DNA of 64,000 bases from Sphaerochaeta sp. GTDB taxonomy: Bacteria > Spirochaetota > Spirochaetia > Sphaerochaetales > Sphaerochaetaceae. Of the stretch, positions 26,488-36,585 are shown in pieces. The stretch spans positions 124,001-188,000 of the forward strand of contig JAKVPA010000001.1 of assembly GCA_022482495.1 (NCBI GenBank), read 5' to 3'. Position 1 is the first letter of the stretch, and the number at the start of each line of letters is the position of its first letter. The position numbers and the translations under genes are program-made. The notes beneath the pieces are model-generated. The model had not been told where the DNA came from. It did not search any database and saw only the letters and a list, made by a program, of their open reading frames with translations.

Positions 26488-29400
26488 TCACGTACTGGAC
26501 GAACTGACCGATTTCCAGGCAGCAGCGCCCGCCGTTTTCGTCCAGTTCTGATCCACCTTGAGTTCCGGAATCGTCTTCCATTGCAGGTATACCGCGACGA
26601 CGGGAACCCATGTATAGGTATTGTTGGATAATACAACACTTCCCGTGTACTTGCAATTGAGCGTCCAGTCATCCATGTAATGCACCAGCTCCAACCCCAG
26701 TTTTGACATGGTGAACTGCGTCTGGTGCACCCCATTTCCAAAAATATCAAACGAACGCAGAAGGTCTTCCATCATCAGCTTCCAGCTGAAGCCGTCATCA
26801 TCGTAGTAGGTGAAGAACCCGTTGTTCCCGCTGGTGACGTAGAATTTCAGATCCAGCAGCTCGGCAAGGGAGAACGCCACCGAAGCGGTGATGGAGAAGT
26901 TGGTTGCGAGCGGATCCAGGTAGTTGATGGTCAACGAAGAATCCAGATCCAGATCCAACACGCACCTCCGTTTCCACCATCGGATCTTCCAGTCACTCAG
27001 CTTGACCGTCGTTACCAACGTGCTTTTCTCCAGCGCGTCGTAGGACCCGACGTAGGTCATCGTGCTTTTCAGCGGTCCGATGCCCGCCGTGGCGGAAAGG
27101 GAATTGAAATAGAAATCACCGCTTGAGGAACGGGTCTCGTAGTCATACGCCCCTCCTACGGTAAGCCCCCAATGGCTGAGGAACAACGAACCGGTGGAAT
27201 CCAGCGGTCCCCAGGGATCCTCTTCGGTGTATTCGTCACTCTGGTAATTCCAGGTGAACGCTGCATCCAGCACCGAGCCGTCGTAGGCCAGTTTTGCCGT
27301 GATCAAATCCCGGGCAAGGATTCCGTCGTCCCCTTGGACAAACTTGAAGGAACTGGAAAGAAGCAGGTTCCCGTTCCGGTAGGCCAACGCGGGCGTCAGG
27401 CTCTGGGTCAACGGTGGGAGCACGTAGGTGGCCGACGGCGTCAGCGTTGCGCTTCCCATCCGGATGGTCTTTGACAAGACGATCTGGTGGGTGGTGACGT
27501 AGGATGAGGTGAACTTGAACGCCGCCTCGTCGGTGGTCGTCACCTCATCGGTGGTGGTCGATTCCGTATAGTTGTACAACTGCTGGGTCAACGAGTAGGT
27601 CAGGCCAAGTACGGGAATGGTGGACACCGGTACTGGAGACGACGCGGAAGCTCAACGTCCGGTACGTCTCCCTGCTCTTGTCCACCGTATAGGTGAAACT
27701 CGGGGTGAACGTCTGGGTGAAGGTCAAAAGCAGCGGGATCGACCACCGAGTCGAACGTCAGGCTTCCCCGGGTGAGTGAATACAAATAGTGGGTTGCGTC
27801 CCAATCGAACTGGTTGGATACACTGCTGGCCGATTGGGTGAACTGTTCGTTCAGCGAATAGGTAAGTTTGGCGTATCGGGTGCCGGTTGTCGTGCTCCGT
27901 GTGGCCACCGTCGGGCGGAACGCTGTTTTCAACAGGTTCTGCAAGGTTACGTCCGCAGTCTCTTCGCTTGCCGGTTTTTCTGCCGGAGAAGGTTCCTGTT
28001 CTTGTTCTGGTGGAGTCGTCTCTTTCTTGGAGTCCGGTGTTTTCACCGTGCTGAACAACGTTCCCCCCATGGACGCGGTGAAACTGGGCAGCGTCACCGA
28101 TGAGACGCGGTAGGCATACTGGCTGTCCAGACTCCGCCAGGTGAACACCGCCGAGGCCTGGGCGGCGGAAATGCTCAGGCTGTCCAGCAACTTCGTTTTC
28201 TTCGCTTCGGGAAGCGTGAAGCTCAGGTTCGCCTTCCAGGTATAGCTGGTGATGTCGCTGGTGTAGTCCGTCGGCCACGTGGCGCCGGCCAGGTGGTCCA
28301 GACTGAAACCGGTGAACCGGTTGGCATAGGTGCGCTTGACGCTGGGATCGGAGTACAAGGGCAGTGACAGCGTGAGATTCAGGCCACTGGCGCTGAATTT
28401 CAGGCTGGAATCAAGCAGGTACCGTGTCTTTGGATACGAGGATGAGGTTGTCAGGCTCTCCGCCCCATCCTCCGTCACGGCAAGCCGTCCGTCCCCCGTA
28501 ATGGTCAGTTTCTTGTTCCAAAGGGTGTTGCTGGTCACCACCCCAACGGACAGCCCGCTGTTCTCATAGCTGTCCGCCAACAGGCTGAGATAGAGACCCG
28601 GTGTCCTTCGCCCACTGCTGCAGCGGAGAGAGGCTCTCCCCTTGGCGAAGCGTACGATACACCGGTCCGTCCAGAATCCGGGCTGCGTCCGGATCATCCG
28701 TCTCCAACAGGCGGGTGAAACTGGAAGAACTTGCCGAAGTGATGGACGGGTCACTGCCATAGATGCCGAACGTGGTGTTGACAAACCACCCACGCTCACT
28801 CTCCTGCCCGATGGCGGGGTTCCCCAGCATCCGGGAACCGGGGAAAAAGAAGTACGGGACCCAAATGATCGGAATCCGCCCCAACGACAGGTATGCGTTC
28901 TGCATCACCATGTCACCATTGTCCATCATGACAAGCTTCTCTGCGGTAATGGAGGAATAAGCGTGTTCCTGATTGTTGGTGATGTATCCATGGTCGAACG
29001 AGATGCCGCCCTGTGAGGTATCGTAGGTAATATTGTTTCCCGTGGTGAAAAACGTGATCTCCTCATCCTCACTGTTCTTCCGGTTGGTCTGGGTCGTGCC
29101 TTCATTGACGGACAACGAAGAACGGTTCCAATCCAGCGTGATCATCTCACCTTGCATCGACTGGACGGCCGCATTCTTGTCTGCATCCTGGTAGGTTACG
29201 TCCCCCATTGCGGAGAGCATCGAGTTGTCCAGGTCGACCACCATCTTGTTCGCCGAAAGCAGTCGTTCCGATTCCTGCCCTTGCAACAGGAACGAGGCGG
29301 ATACCGAACCCAACAACGTGACCAGCGAGGTACTGCCATCCTTGCGCATGCGATCCGCCTTCAGGACATGCAACGTGTAGGATTCTTTCTCTTCGTCCTT

Positions 29401-29654
29401 CTTCCGTAGTGGTTTGGGAAACGGATGACGCATCCAAGCCTTCGGCAGAGCAACAGCCGGGAACGGAGATCCTCGTCCGAGACTCCGGCGACGGCAAGCC
29501 CACGCAGGCTGGCCATCGCTTCCAGCTCCCTGCGGTCCGCCGTGGTGATCAACGCCGCAGCGGTTGCGCTCTTCGCCGATACAAAATGTGCTCCTGGGAG
29601 AAGGAGCGCCACGCACAGAGGAATCAGCCTGATGAGCCTTCTAGCCGTTGTCAT
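26488..29654 (-). CDS. LptD-like outer-membrane protein (TP0515 type), frame broken four times
   Basis: About 1054 aa after four one-base corrections (near 29449-29456, 28597-28599, 27735-27737 and 27629-27634; the corrected length divides by three). A signal peptide precedes an OstA/LptA-like segment (GDVTYQDADKNAAVQ, SSLSVNEGTT, ITYDTSQGGISF), then YLSLGRIPIIWVPYFFFPGSR, a hallmark of LptD, then a long beta-rich barrel. LptD inserts LPS in other bacteria; related treponemal proteins occur where LPS is absent, so the cargo is uncertain. An acidic Pro/Glu loop (PPEQEQEPSPAEKPASEE) lies mid-barrel. It overlaps uvrA by 14 bases. Confidence 0.8.
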
Positions 29655-32478
29655 GGTGGAGCATCTGTTTCAGATAGTACCCCGTGTACGATGTTTTGCA
29701 AAGTGAAACATCCTCCGGAGTCCCTTGGCAGACCACGGTCCCGCCACCTTCCCCACCTTCAGGCCCCAGGTCGATCACCCAATCGGCCTGCTTGATCACG
29801 TCCAGGTTGTGCTCGATCAACACGACGGTATTGCCTTTGTCCACCAGCCGGTTCAGCACTTCCATCAGTTTCTTCACATCGGCGAAGTGCAGACCGGTCG
29901 TCGGTTCGTCCAGCACGTACAGCGTCTTGCCGGTCCCGATCTTTGACAATTCCAGGGAAAGCTTCACCCGCTGGGCTTCCCCGCCGGAGAGGGTCAGCGC
30001 GCTCTGTCCCAGCTTGATGTAATCAAGTCCGACGGAACAGACGGTATCCACCTTCCGTTTGATGGACGGGATGGCGCTGAAGAACTGGCTGGCCTCCTCC
30101 ATCGTCATGTCCAGCACCTGGGCGATGTTCTTCCCTTTGTACGTGATGGACAGCGTCTCCTGGTTGAACCGCTTGCCATGGCAGACATCACAGATGACGT
30201 ACACATCCGGCAGGAAGTTCATCTCGATCTTCAGCGTGCCGTCCCCATGACAGTTCTCGCACCGGCCGCCGGGCACGTTGAAGCTGAACCGTCCGCTTTT
30301 GTACCCCCGCGCCTTGCTTTCCGGCAACGACGCGAACAAATTTCTGATCGGATCGAAGATTCCGACGTACGTTGCCGGGTTGGAACGCGGTGTTCTTCCG
30401 ATCGGGCTCTGGTCGATGTTGATCACCTTGTCCAGATACTGCACGCCGGTCAGCTTGCTGTAGCCATCAAACGTGTCGTTCTTCTTGTCCATCTGGCTTC
30501 GCACCGCGGGAAGCAGCACCTCATTGAGCAACGTGCTTTTCCCCGAGCCGCTGACGCCGGTCAGGACAACCAGTTTCCCCAGTGGCACATCCACGTTGAT
30601 GTGCTTCAGGTTGTTCTTGCACGCCCCTTCCAAGTGAAGTTTCTTTCCATTGCCCTTTCGTCGTTTCTGCGGCACCGGGATGGTCAGCTTGCCGGAGAGG
30701 AACTGTCCGGTGATGGACGCCGGGTTCTTTTCGATCTCCTCCGGCGTGCCCTGGGCGGTGATGTACCCGCCGTTGACACCGGCTCCCGGCCCAAGGTCGA
30801 CGACGTAATCCGCCTCGCGGATCGTCGATTCGTCGTGTTCCACCACGATGACGGTGTTTCCCAGATCCCTGAGGTCCTTCAATGTGTCGATCAACTTCTG
30901 GTTGTCCCGCTGATGCAGTCCGATGGACGGCTCATCCAGCACGTACAGCACGCCGGAGAGCGCGCTGCCGATCTGGGTGGCCAGCCGGATCCGTTGCGCC
31001 TCCCCTCCGGAAAGGGTGGCGCTGGCGCGGTCCAGCGTCAGATACCCAAGCCCGACGTTGGACAGGAACCGGAGCCGGGCGTGGATCTCCTTCATCACCT
31101 GCCGGGATATCTCCCGCTGGTTGTCCGTCAATTTTGGTTCCAGCTGGTCGAAGAACGCGATGGAATCGGTGACGGACAGATGGGTCGCGTCCATGATGTT
31201 CTTTCCATCCAGCGTCACGGCAAGCGCCTCAGGGCGAAGCCGCTGTCCATGGCAGGTCGGACAGACCGACTCCTTCTGGAAGTTTTCCATCCACATGCGG
31301 ATCTGCATGCTCTGCGTCTCATAGTACCTGCGGCGCATTTCGGGGATCAGGCCGGGGAACTTGCGCTGCACCGTCCCCTGCTCGTACTGGGACTGATAGT
31401 GCATCTCCAGTCGGTCGTTCGAGCCGTACAGGATGATCTGGATCACCTCTTTGGGCAACTTGGAGAACGGCGTATCCAACGTGAAGCCGTAGGCATCGGC
31501 AAGCGCCTTGAACGGAACCCTGCTCCACTCCGCCTGGGGATTCTGGCAGGCGATGGCTCCCTGGTTGAACGACAGGCTGTAATCGGGGATCAACAGATCG
31601 GGGTCGAATTCCGTCTTGTAGCCCAATCCTTTGCAATCCGGGCAGGCGCCATACGGGTTGTTGAACGAGAACAGCCTTGGCTCGATCTCCGGCATCGTCA
31701 CGCCGCAGACCGGGCAGGAATTCCGTTCGCTGTAGATCTCTTCCCGCTCCTTTCCATCTTCTCCGATGAAGGTGATCTTCACCAGACCGCCCGTCATGTC
31801 ATCGCATGTCTCGATGGCGCCGGCAAGCCGTTGTCGTTCTTCCTTTCGGAGGATCAGGCGGTCCACCACGATGTCGATGGTATGCTTGACCTGCTTGTCC
31901 AGCTGGATCTGCTCGTCCAGCATCACCATGGCCCCATCCACTTTGGCCCGCTGGAATCCTGCTTTCCGGGCATCATCAAACGTCTTCTTGTATTCACCCT
32001 TCCGGCGGATGGCCACCGGGGCGCTGACCATGATCCGGCTTCCTTCCCCGGCGCGGTAGATCACGTCGATGATCTGGTCAACAGACATCTCTGAAATCTC
32101 CCGTCCGCAGATGGAACAGTGCATTTTTCCGCAACGTGCCCAGAGGAGCCGGTAGTAATCGAAAATCTCCGTAATCGTCCCCACGGTGGAACGTGGGTTA
32201 CGGTGGGTCGACTTCTGTTCAATGGCGATGGCGGGCGAAAGCCCTTCCATGTAATCAACGTCCGGCTTCTCCATCCGGCCAAGGAACATCCGGGCATAGG
32301 CGGACAAGCTTTCCACATACCTACGCTGTCCCTCGGCGAAGATGGTATCAAACGCCAACGAACTTTTGCCTGAGCCGGACAGCCCGCTGATGACGATCAA
32401 CTTGTCCTTGTCCAAGGACAGGTCGATGTTCTTCAGGTTGTGCTCCCTGGCGCCTTTGATGATCAGTTTGTTCAACAT
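29641..32478 (-). CDS. uvrA: UvrABC system protein A
   Basis: 945 aa, full length. It is the damage-recognition ATPase of nucleotide excision repair. Two ABC modules are seen: Walker A GLSGSGKSS near residue 33 and GVSGSGKSTLLNE near 640, with signatures LSGGEAQRIRLATQIG and LSGGEAQRVKLSLELS. Zinc-finger cysteine pairs are CPVCG/CPDCKG and CENCHGDG/CDVCHGKR. The start overlaps ispG by seven bases (ATGTTGA). uvrB and uvrC are not in this window. Confidence 0.97.
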   Translation of the reverse strand: MLNKLIIKGAREHNLKNIDLSLDKDKLIVISGLSGSGKSSLAFDTIFAEGQRRYVESLSAYARMFLGRMEKPDVDYMEGLSPAIAIEQKSTHRNPRSTVGTITEIFDYYRLLWARCGKMHCSICGREISEMSVDQIIDVIYRAGEGSRIMVSAPVAIRRKGEYKKTFDDARKAGFQRAKVDGAMVMLDEQIQLDKQVKHTIDIVVDRLILRKEERQRLAGAIETCDDMTGGLVKITFIGEDGKEREEIYSERNSCPVCGVTMPEIEPRLFSFNNPYGACPDCKGLGYKTEFDPDLLIPDYSLSFNQGAIACQNPQAEWSRVPFKALADAYGFTLDTPFSKLPKEVIQIILYGSNDRLEMHYQSQYEQGTVQRKFPGLIPEMRRRYYETQSMQIRMWMENFQKESVCPTCHGQRLRPEALAVTLDGKNIMDATHLSVTDSIAFFDQLEPKLTDNQREISRQVMKEIHARLRFLSNVGLGYLTLDRASATLSGGEAQRIRLATQIGSALSGVLYVLDEPSIGLHQRDNQKLIDTLKDLRDLGNTVIVVEHDESTIREADYVVDLGPGAGVNGGYITAQGTPEEIEKNPASITGQFLSGKLTIPVPQKRRKGNGKKLHLEGACKNNLKHINVDVPLGKLVVLTGVSGSGKSTLLNEVLLPAVRSQMDKKNDTFDGYSKLTGVQYLDKVINIDQSPIGRTPRSNPATYVGIFDPIRNLFASLPESKARGYKSGRFSFNVPGGRCENCHGDGTLKIEMNFLPDVYVICDVCHGKRFNQETLSITYKGKNIAQVLDMTMEEASQFFSAIPSIKRKVDTVCSVGLDYIKLGQSALTLSGGEAQRVKLSLELSKIGTGKTLYVLDEPTTGLHFADVKKLMEVLNRLVDKGNTVVLIEHNLDVIKQADWVIDLGPEGGEGGGTVVCQGTPEDVSLCKTSYTGYYLKQMLHHDNG

Positions 32479-33509
32479 TCCGCGATTGCCTCAAACAATG
32501 CTTTTTTTGCATCCTCACGTTTCACTTCCCGGGCGAGGACGCCGTGTTTGTACAGGAACACTTTCGTTCCCAGCCCGGTGATGGCGATGTCGCTGTGCTT
32601 CGCCTCCCCCGGTCCGTTGACCTGACAACCCATGATGGCCACCGTCAGATCCTTGTCGATGGTAAGAAGCTCCTGTTCCACCGACGCGAGAAACCCCTGG
32701 GTGTCAAAACTGCACCGCCCGCATCGGGGGCAACTGACGATCCGGATGCCCCCCCGACGAAGCCCCAACGTACGAAGCAGCTCCACTCCCGCCTGCACCT
32801 CCGTCTCGATCGGTCCGGTGATGCTGATCCTGATGGTGTTCCCGATCCCTTGATCCAGCAACCGTCCCAGAGCCCAGGTGGACCGGGTGACGGAGCTGAC
32901 CACCGAGCCGGCTTCCGTCACGCCAAGATGCAGAGGACAGTCACTTTGCGAAGCAAACAGCGAGTTTACCTGGTAGCAGGTCTCTGGATCACTGGATTTC
33001 AACGAGATCACCGTATCGGAAAACCCCAGGGAATCAAACAGCGAAAGATAGTCCAGCGCGCTGTCCACCATCCGCTGTTTCTCATCACTGTTTCCACTGC
33101 GGGGAAGAGAGCCGCCATTCAGCCCAATGCGGATGGCCACCCCATGGTCTTTGGCCGAGCGTACCACCTCCTCCACCATCCACCGCTGCCCGATGTTTCC
33201 GGGATTGATCCGTATCTTCTGGCACCCGCAGGAAATGGCATCCAACGCGCATCGGTAGTCAAAGTGGATGTCTGCGACCACCGGCATCGGACTGTGAGTG
33301 CACAAAAAGTGGAAAGCGTCATGATCGGCAACGGATGGATAGGAAAAACGAATGATATCGCACCCCATCGCTTTCAACGAGGAAAGACGCCGCAACAGCT
33401 CATCCAACGCCTCTTTCCCGTGGGGGATGGGAGAATCATACATCGTCTGGATCCGGACAGGATATCCCGATCCCAACACCAGATCACCAATCCGAGCTGT
33501 TCGTGCCAT
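32472..33509 (-). CDS. ispG: 4-hydroxy-3-methylbut-2-enyl-diphosphate synthase IspG
   Basis: 345 aa. A [4Fe-4S] enzyme of the MEP isoprenoid pathway. It has the N-terminus TARIGDLVLGSGYPVRIQTM, a TIM-barrel region with KIRINPGNIG, and the C-terminal cluster ligands SCPRCGRC and MGCQVNGPGEAKHSDI. Start ATG 33509 has AAGGAG. It is the first gene of the seven-gene operon to corC; a promoter carrying a palindrome lies just upstream. Confidence 0.95.
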   Translation of the reverse strand: MARTARIGDLVLGSGYPVRIQTMYDSPIPHGKEALDELLRRLSSLKAMGCDIIRFSYPSVADHDAFHFLCTHSPMPVVADIHFDYRCALDAISCGCQKIRINPGNIGQRWMVEEVVRSAKDHGVAIRIGLNGGSLPRSGNSDEKQRMVDSALDYLSLFDSLGFSDTVISLKSSDPETCYQVNSLFASQSDCPLHLGVTEAGSVVSSVTRSTWALGRLLDQGIGNTIRISITGPIETEVQAGVELLRTLGLRRGGIRIVSCPRCGRCSFDTQGFLASVEQELLTIDKDLTVAIMGCQVNGPGEAKHSDIAITGLGTKVFLYKHGVLAREVKREDAKKALFEAIAEC

Positions 33510-33528
33510 GCTTCCAACTCCTTAACGC

Positions 33529-33557
33529 ATGTTACCAGATACGGTATACCGTGACAA
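33529..33557 (-). promoter_or_regulatory. ispG operon promoter with 12-bp palindrome in the spacer
   Basis: Minus strand: TTGTCA (33557-33552), 17-base spacer, TAACAT (33534-33529), followed by AAGGAG and the ATG at 33509. The perfect palindrome ACGGTATACCGT (33541-33552) fills most of the spacer and touches the -35, a repressor-like position. Confidence 0.55.
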
Positions 33558-33569
33558 GTCATGATATGG

Positions 33570-33598
33570 GAAAGGCCATTGCGTTTGCAATGGCCCTT
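33570..33598 (-). terminator. Terminator after the V-ATPase operon
   Basis: Minus strand: GGGCCATTGC-AAAC-GCAATGGCC stem followed by TTTCCC, 30 bases after the subunit K stop. The T-tract is short, so the call is moderate. Confidence 0.7.
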
Positions 33599-33627
33599 CC
33601 TTCCAACCGTTGTTCGGTCAGTCTGCT

Positions 33628-34071
33628 TCAGCCAAGCATCAACAGGCTGAAAACCAAGGTAAACAACGCGACGGTTTCAATGATACCGATGACCATGAAA
33701 TAGTTCGCCGTACCTTTGCCGGTTTCCGCGAATGCGTCACATGCGCTGGCGGCGCACTTTCCCTGCATCCAGGCGGAAAGCCCAATGGCAATGCCACCGA
33801 AGATACCGACGGACATTGCAAGAAGCGGATCCACCGGATTGGAACGGGACAATGCGTTCTTGATGAAGGTCATCAACAGGAACCCGTAAATCGTCTGGGT
33901 GAGCGGAACACCACCGAACGCGACGAGGATGAACGGAGCCGGTTTGCCATTCGCATAGCATTTCTTCCACCCACCGACGGCAGCAGAGCACGCCGCTCCT
34001 GCGCCGAGACCGGAACCAAGCGCGGAAAGCCCGAGAGCACACGCCATTCCAAGAAACTGTACGTTAGCCAT
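33628..34071 (-). CDS. V-type ATP synthase subunit K (proteolipid ring)
   Basis: 147 aa, four hydrophobic segments from a duplicated hairpin (ALGLSALGSGLGAGAACSA and AMSVGIFGGIAIGLSAWMQGK). It forms the ion-translocating rotor ring. The second hairpin ends in ETGKGTANYFMVIGIIETVALF, with the Glu in the last helix (GIIETVALF) as the probable ion-binding carboxylate. It is the last gene of the operon, 32 bases after subunit I. Whether H+ or Na+ is carried is not clear. Confidence 0.93.
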   Translation of the reverse strand: MANVQFLGMACALGLSALGSGLGAGAACSAAVGGWKKCYANGKPAPFILVAFGGVPLTQTIYGFLLMTFIKNALSRSNPVDPLLAMSVGIFGGIAIGLSAWMQGKCAASACDAFAETGKGTANYFMVIGIIETVALFTLVFSLLMLG

Positions 34072-34103
34072 TTTTCTACTCCTTAGTTGTTACCAAACAA
34101 CGA

Positions 34104-35963
34104 TTAGTTTTCTTTCACCGTTTCTCTGAACGGATCATATTTGTATCCTGACCACTCCATTCCCAACTGATTGGAGAACTCCAGGATATTCAACCGAATA
34201 CCATGCACAATGACGGACAACAGGCTCATCACCAGGTTGAGGCTGTGGCCGATCAACACGACGAACAGGAATCCGATCACGCCCACCAACAGCGGCGCGC
34301 TCTGGAACACCCCCTCAGCCATCGTATCAAAGCTGTTGCCAATGGCGAACCCAGCCATGCCGACGGCGTACAGACGGATGTAGCTCATCGTATTGGAGAA
34401 GCACGAAATGGTGTTGAGGAACGTCGGCAGGAATCCCGCCAATCCTGTCTTCAATCCGTCCCCGAACTTCACCCCCGGCCCCTGGTTTCCAAAGACCAGC
34501 ACCAGCGCAAAGCCAACCCCGACGGTGGAGAACGCCAACGTGGTGTCGATCTTCTTGCTGAAGACCAGCATCAAAATCACCTGGTACAGCGCCAGGATGT
34601 CCAGCAACCAGCCGACATCCGCCAGAAGACTGATGTTCTTCTTCCCGGCCTTGTAGACGATGTTCATCACGCAGGCCAGCGAAAGCTGGATCGTTCCCAG
34701 GAGGAAGCAGAATCCCATCATGGTGTTCTGTACGTCCTTTGACGTCACTTGGGAGAACATCTCGGTCTCCGGGAAGTTGGTCAACTGCGGGATGACCAGC
34801 TTCTGCAAAAACGGCAAATGCTCCATGATCAGCTGGGAGCCGAACCACGTACCGGTCAGAGCCCCCCAGACCACCGTACCGCCGCCAAGCAACGTGACCA
34901 GATTGGACGCCGCCGTTCCCTTCCCCGCCTTCTTCCGCAGCAACAGGCCGATGATCACGAACACCAGGCCGTAGCCTGCGTCTCCGACGATCATGGCGAA
35001 GAACACCACGAAGAACAGCAGGAACCAGACGGAAATATCCCGCTCCCGATAGCCTGGCAACGTGCCAAGGATATCGTAGATCGGCTGCATGATGCCGAAT
35101 CCTTTCGGATACCGGAGCAACGTCGGCGGATTATCCTCACCTTCCGGCTCCTCGGTGTCATACCCCCAGGCGTTCTCTTTGGCGAGCTTCTGGAAATCAG
35201 CCTCTTTGCGGGCAGGCAGAAAGCCTTCCAGATAGCAGATTTCCTCGTCCCCATCCATCGACAGGGCAACATGCTCGAACCGAACGTCCTGTTCGGTAAG
35301 CTTGATGGCTTTTTCCACCTCTTCCCGATAGGCGACGGCCATCTGGATGTCATGTCCGATCTCATCGATCCGGGCGTTGCTTTCCTTGATCTCCGTGCGA
35401 AGGAACGAAAGGCTTTTCTCCGGCAGTTCAAACTTGGTCGCGCCCGGGATGTATCCTCCCGTTCCGTTGACCGTGGCGAACGCGGCAAGCCCTTCCACCG
35501 AATCCAGTTCCAGGTATGGAACATCCTTCAGCCCGTCCAGTTCCTTCCTGCCGATGGTATAGAAGTCCAGACGAATCCCCTGGTTGGCAAGAGCAGCGAT
35601 GTCGTCAAGGCTGAATTCCCCCCATGGGGCAAGCCGTTCCGCCTCCCGCTCATCACGGGTGACCAGATCCTGCAGCGTCTTCCGTTCGGCAAGTTCCTTG
35701 TCCAACTGCTGCGTCAACTCGACGAATGCATCCTCATCCAGATGCTTCTGCTCCACCGGATGCTTGGCGTCCGTCGCTTCCACCAAGGCAGCATGGATAC
35801 GGGAAAGACTCTCACTCCGTTTCCCCAGTTCCTCGATCTCCGTGGTCCTGGGCTTCTCCGCCTCGACCACATGGACCAGACCGGCCTTGCGGAGCTTCTT
35901 CAGCATTTCCTTCTTGTTGTGTGTCTGTACAATCAGAAACACTTTTTTCATCGGTTCTATCAT
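34104..35963 (-). CDS. V-type ATP synthase subunit I
   Basis: 619 aa. It is the membrane stator (subunit a) that carries protons or sodium past the K ring. The N-terminal half is soluble and coiled-coil rich (IEELGKRSESLSRIHAAL and neighbours); the C-terminal half has seven to eight membrane segments, including VFFAMIVGDAGYGLVFV, YIRLYAVGMAGFAIGNSF with the essential Arg, and GHSLNLVMSLLSVIVHGIRL. The start could be the first Met or MKKVF four codons later. Order D-I-K is typical for spirochaetes. Confidence 0.95.
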   Translation of the reverse strand: MIEPMKKVFLIVQTHNKKEMLKKLRKAGLVHVVEAEKPRTTEIEELGKRSESLSRIHAALVEATDAKHPVEQKHLDEDAFVELTQQLDKELAERKTLQDLVTRDEREAERLAPWGEFSLDDIAALANQGIRLDFYTIGRKELDGLKDVPYLELDSVEGLAAFATVNGTGGYIPGATKFELPEKSLSFLRTEIKESNARIDEIGHDIQMAVAYREEVEKAIKLTEQDVRFEHVALSMDGDEEICYLEGFLPARKEADFQKLAKENAWGYDTEEPEGEDNPPTLLRYPKGFGIMQPIYDILGTLPGYRERDISVWFLLFFVVFFAMIVGDAGYGLVFVIIGLLLRKKAGKGTAASNLVTLLGGGTVVWGALTGTWFGSQLIMEHLPFLQKLVIPQLTNFPETEMFSQVTSKDVQNTMMGFCFLLGTIQLSLACVMNIVYKAGKKNISLLADVGWLLDILALYQVILMLVFSKKIDTTLAFSTVGVGFALVLVFGNQGPGVKFGDGLKTGLAGFLPTFLNTISCFSNTMSYIRLYAVGMAGFAIGNSFDTMAEGVFQSAPLLVGVIGFLFVVLIGHSLNLVMSLLSVIVHGIRLNILEFSNQLGMEWSGYKYDPFRETVKEN

Positions 35964-35964
35964 G

Positions 35965-36576
35965 TCACGACACCTTCACCAGTTTTTTCTTGGCGATTTT
36001 CCCGCGGACGACTGCCGCCGTCTGCTGGTCGCCCAGATAAATCCCGATGCGCCGGATGTTCTCCTTTGCTTCAGGAATCTTCACTTTCTCGAACAGGTTG
36101 ACCCGCTGGCTGGTCGTCCTGAGCTCCTTGGAAAGCAGGAAAACCTGCTCCTGGAGTACCGTGACCAAGGCGTCATACCGGGCGGCGTCACGAAGACTCG
36201 CCAGCCCTTTGTCCACCCACAGCGGATAGTCATTCAGGTCATAGACAATCGGCTGGAACGTCAGTTCCTTGAACACCGGGATGGTGACCCCGGCGATATT
36301 CCCCTTCGTCTTGACCACCGTGTCAACCTTGACGAGATGTTCCAGCTTCAGGTCCTCCCGGAACGCCGTGTTCTCATGGTACACGGCAATCCAGTCCTGG
36401 ATGCCATCGATCAGTTCCCGTTGCTTTCGCTCCAGATCTTCCATCTGGGCTTCAATCTGCCGGATGACCAGCTGGAGTTGCTGTTTCTTCAGCTGGAGGG
36501 TCGGCAGATACCGCTGGAACTGTTTCAGGGCATCCTTCTGGACCTTTAACTCATTTTTCGTCAGTTTGACCGCCAT
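35965..36576 (-). CDS. atpD: V-type ATP synthase subunit D
   Basis: 203-aa central-stalk subunit, mostly long coiled coil (residues about 5-75 and 130-190), with KLTKNELKVQKDALKQFQRYL at the start. It couples rotation between the A3B3 head and the K ring. ATG 36576 (MAVKLTK) is preceded by the subunit B stop. The C-terminus is basic, as usual. Confidence 0.93.
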   Translation of the reverse strand: MAVKLTKNELKVQKDALKQFQRYLPTLQLKKQQLQLVIRQIEAQMEDLERKQRELIDGIQDWIAVYHENTAFREDLKLEHLVKVDTVVKTKGNIAGVTIPVFKELTFQPIVYDLNDYPLWVDKGLASLRDAARYDALVTVLQEQVFLLSKELRTTSQRVNLFEKVKIPEAKENIRRIGIYLGDQQTAAVVRGKIAKKKLVKVS

Positions 36577-36585
36577 CACTCCCCC

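Noticed and set aside
26488-29654. Four separate small genes in the LptD-like region
   Set aside because: The pieces are consecutive parts of one protein; one-base corrections join them without loss and the length divides by three.
30178-32094. 638-codon plus-strand open frame opposite uvrA
   Set aside because: Antisense shadow of uvrA; composition and lack of motifs argue against a gene.
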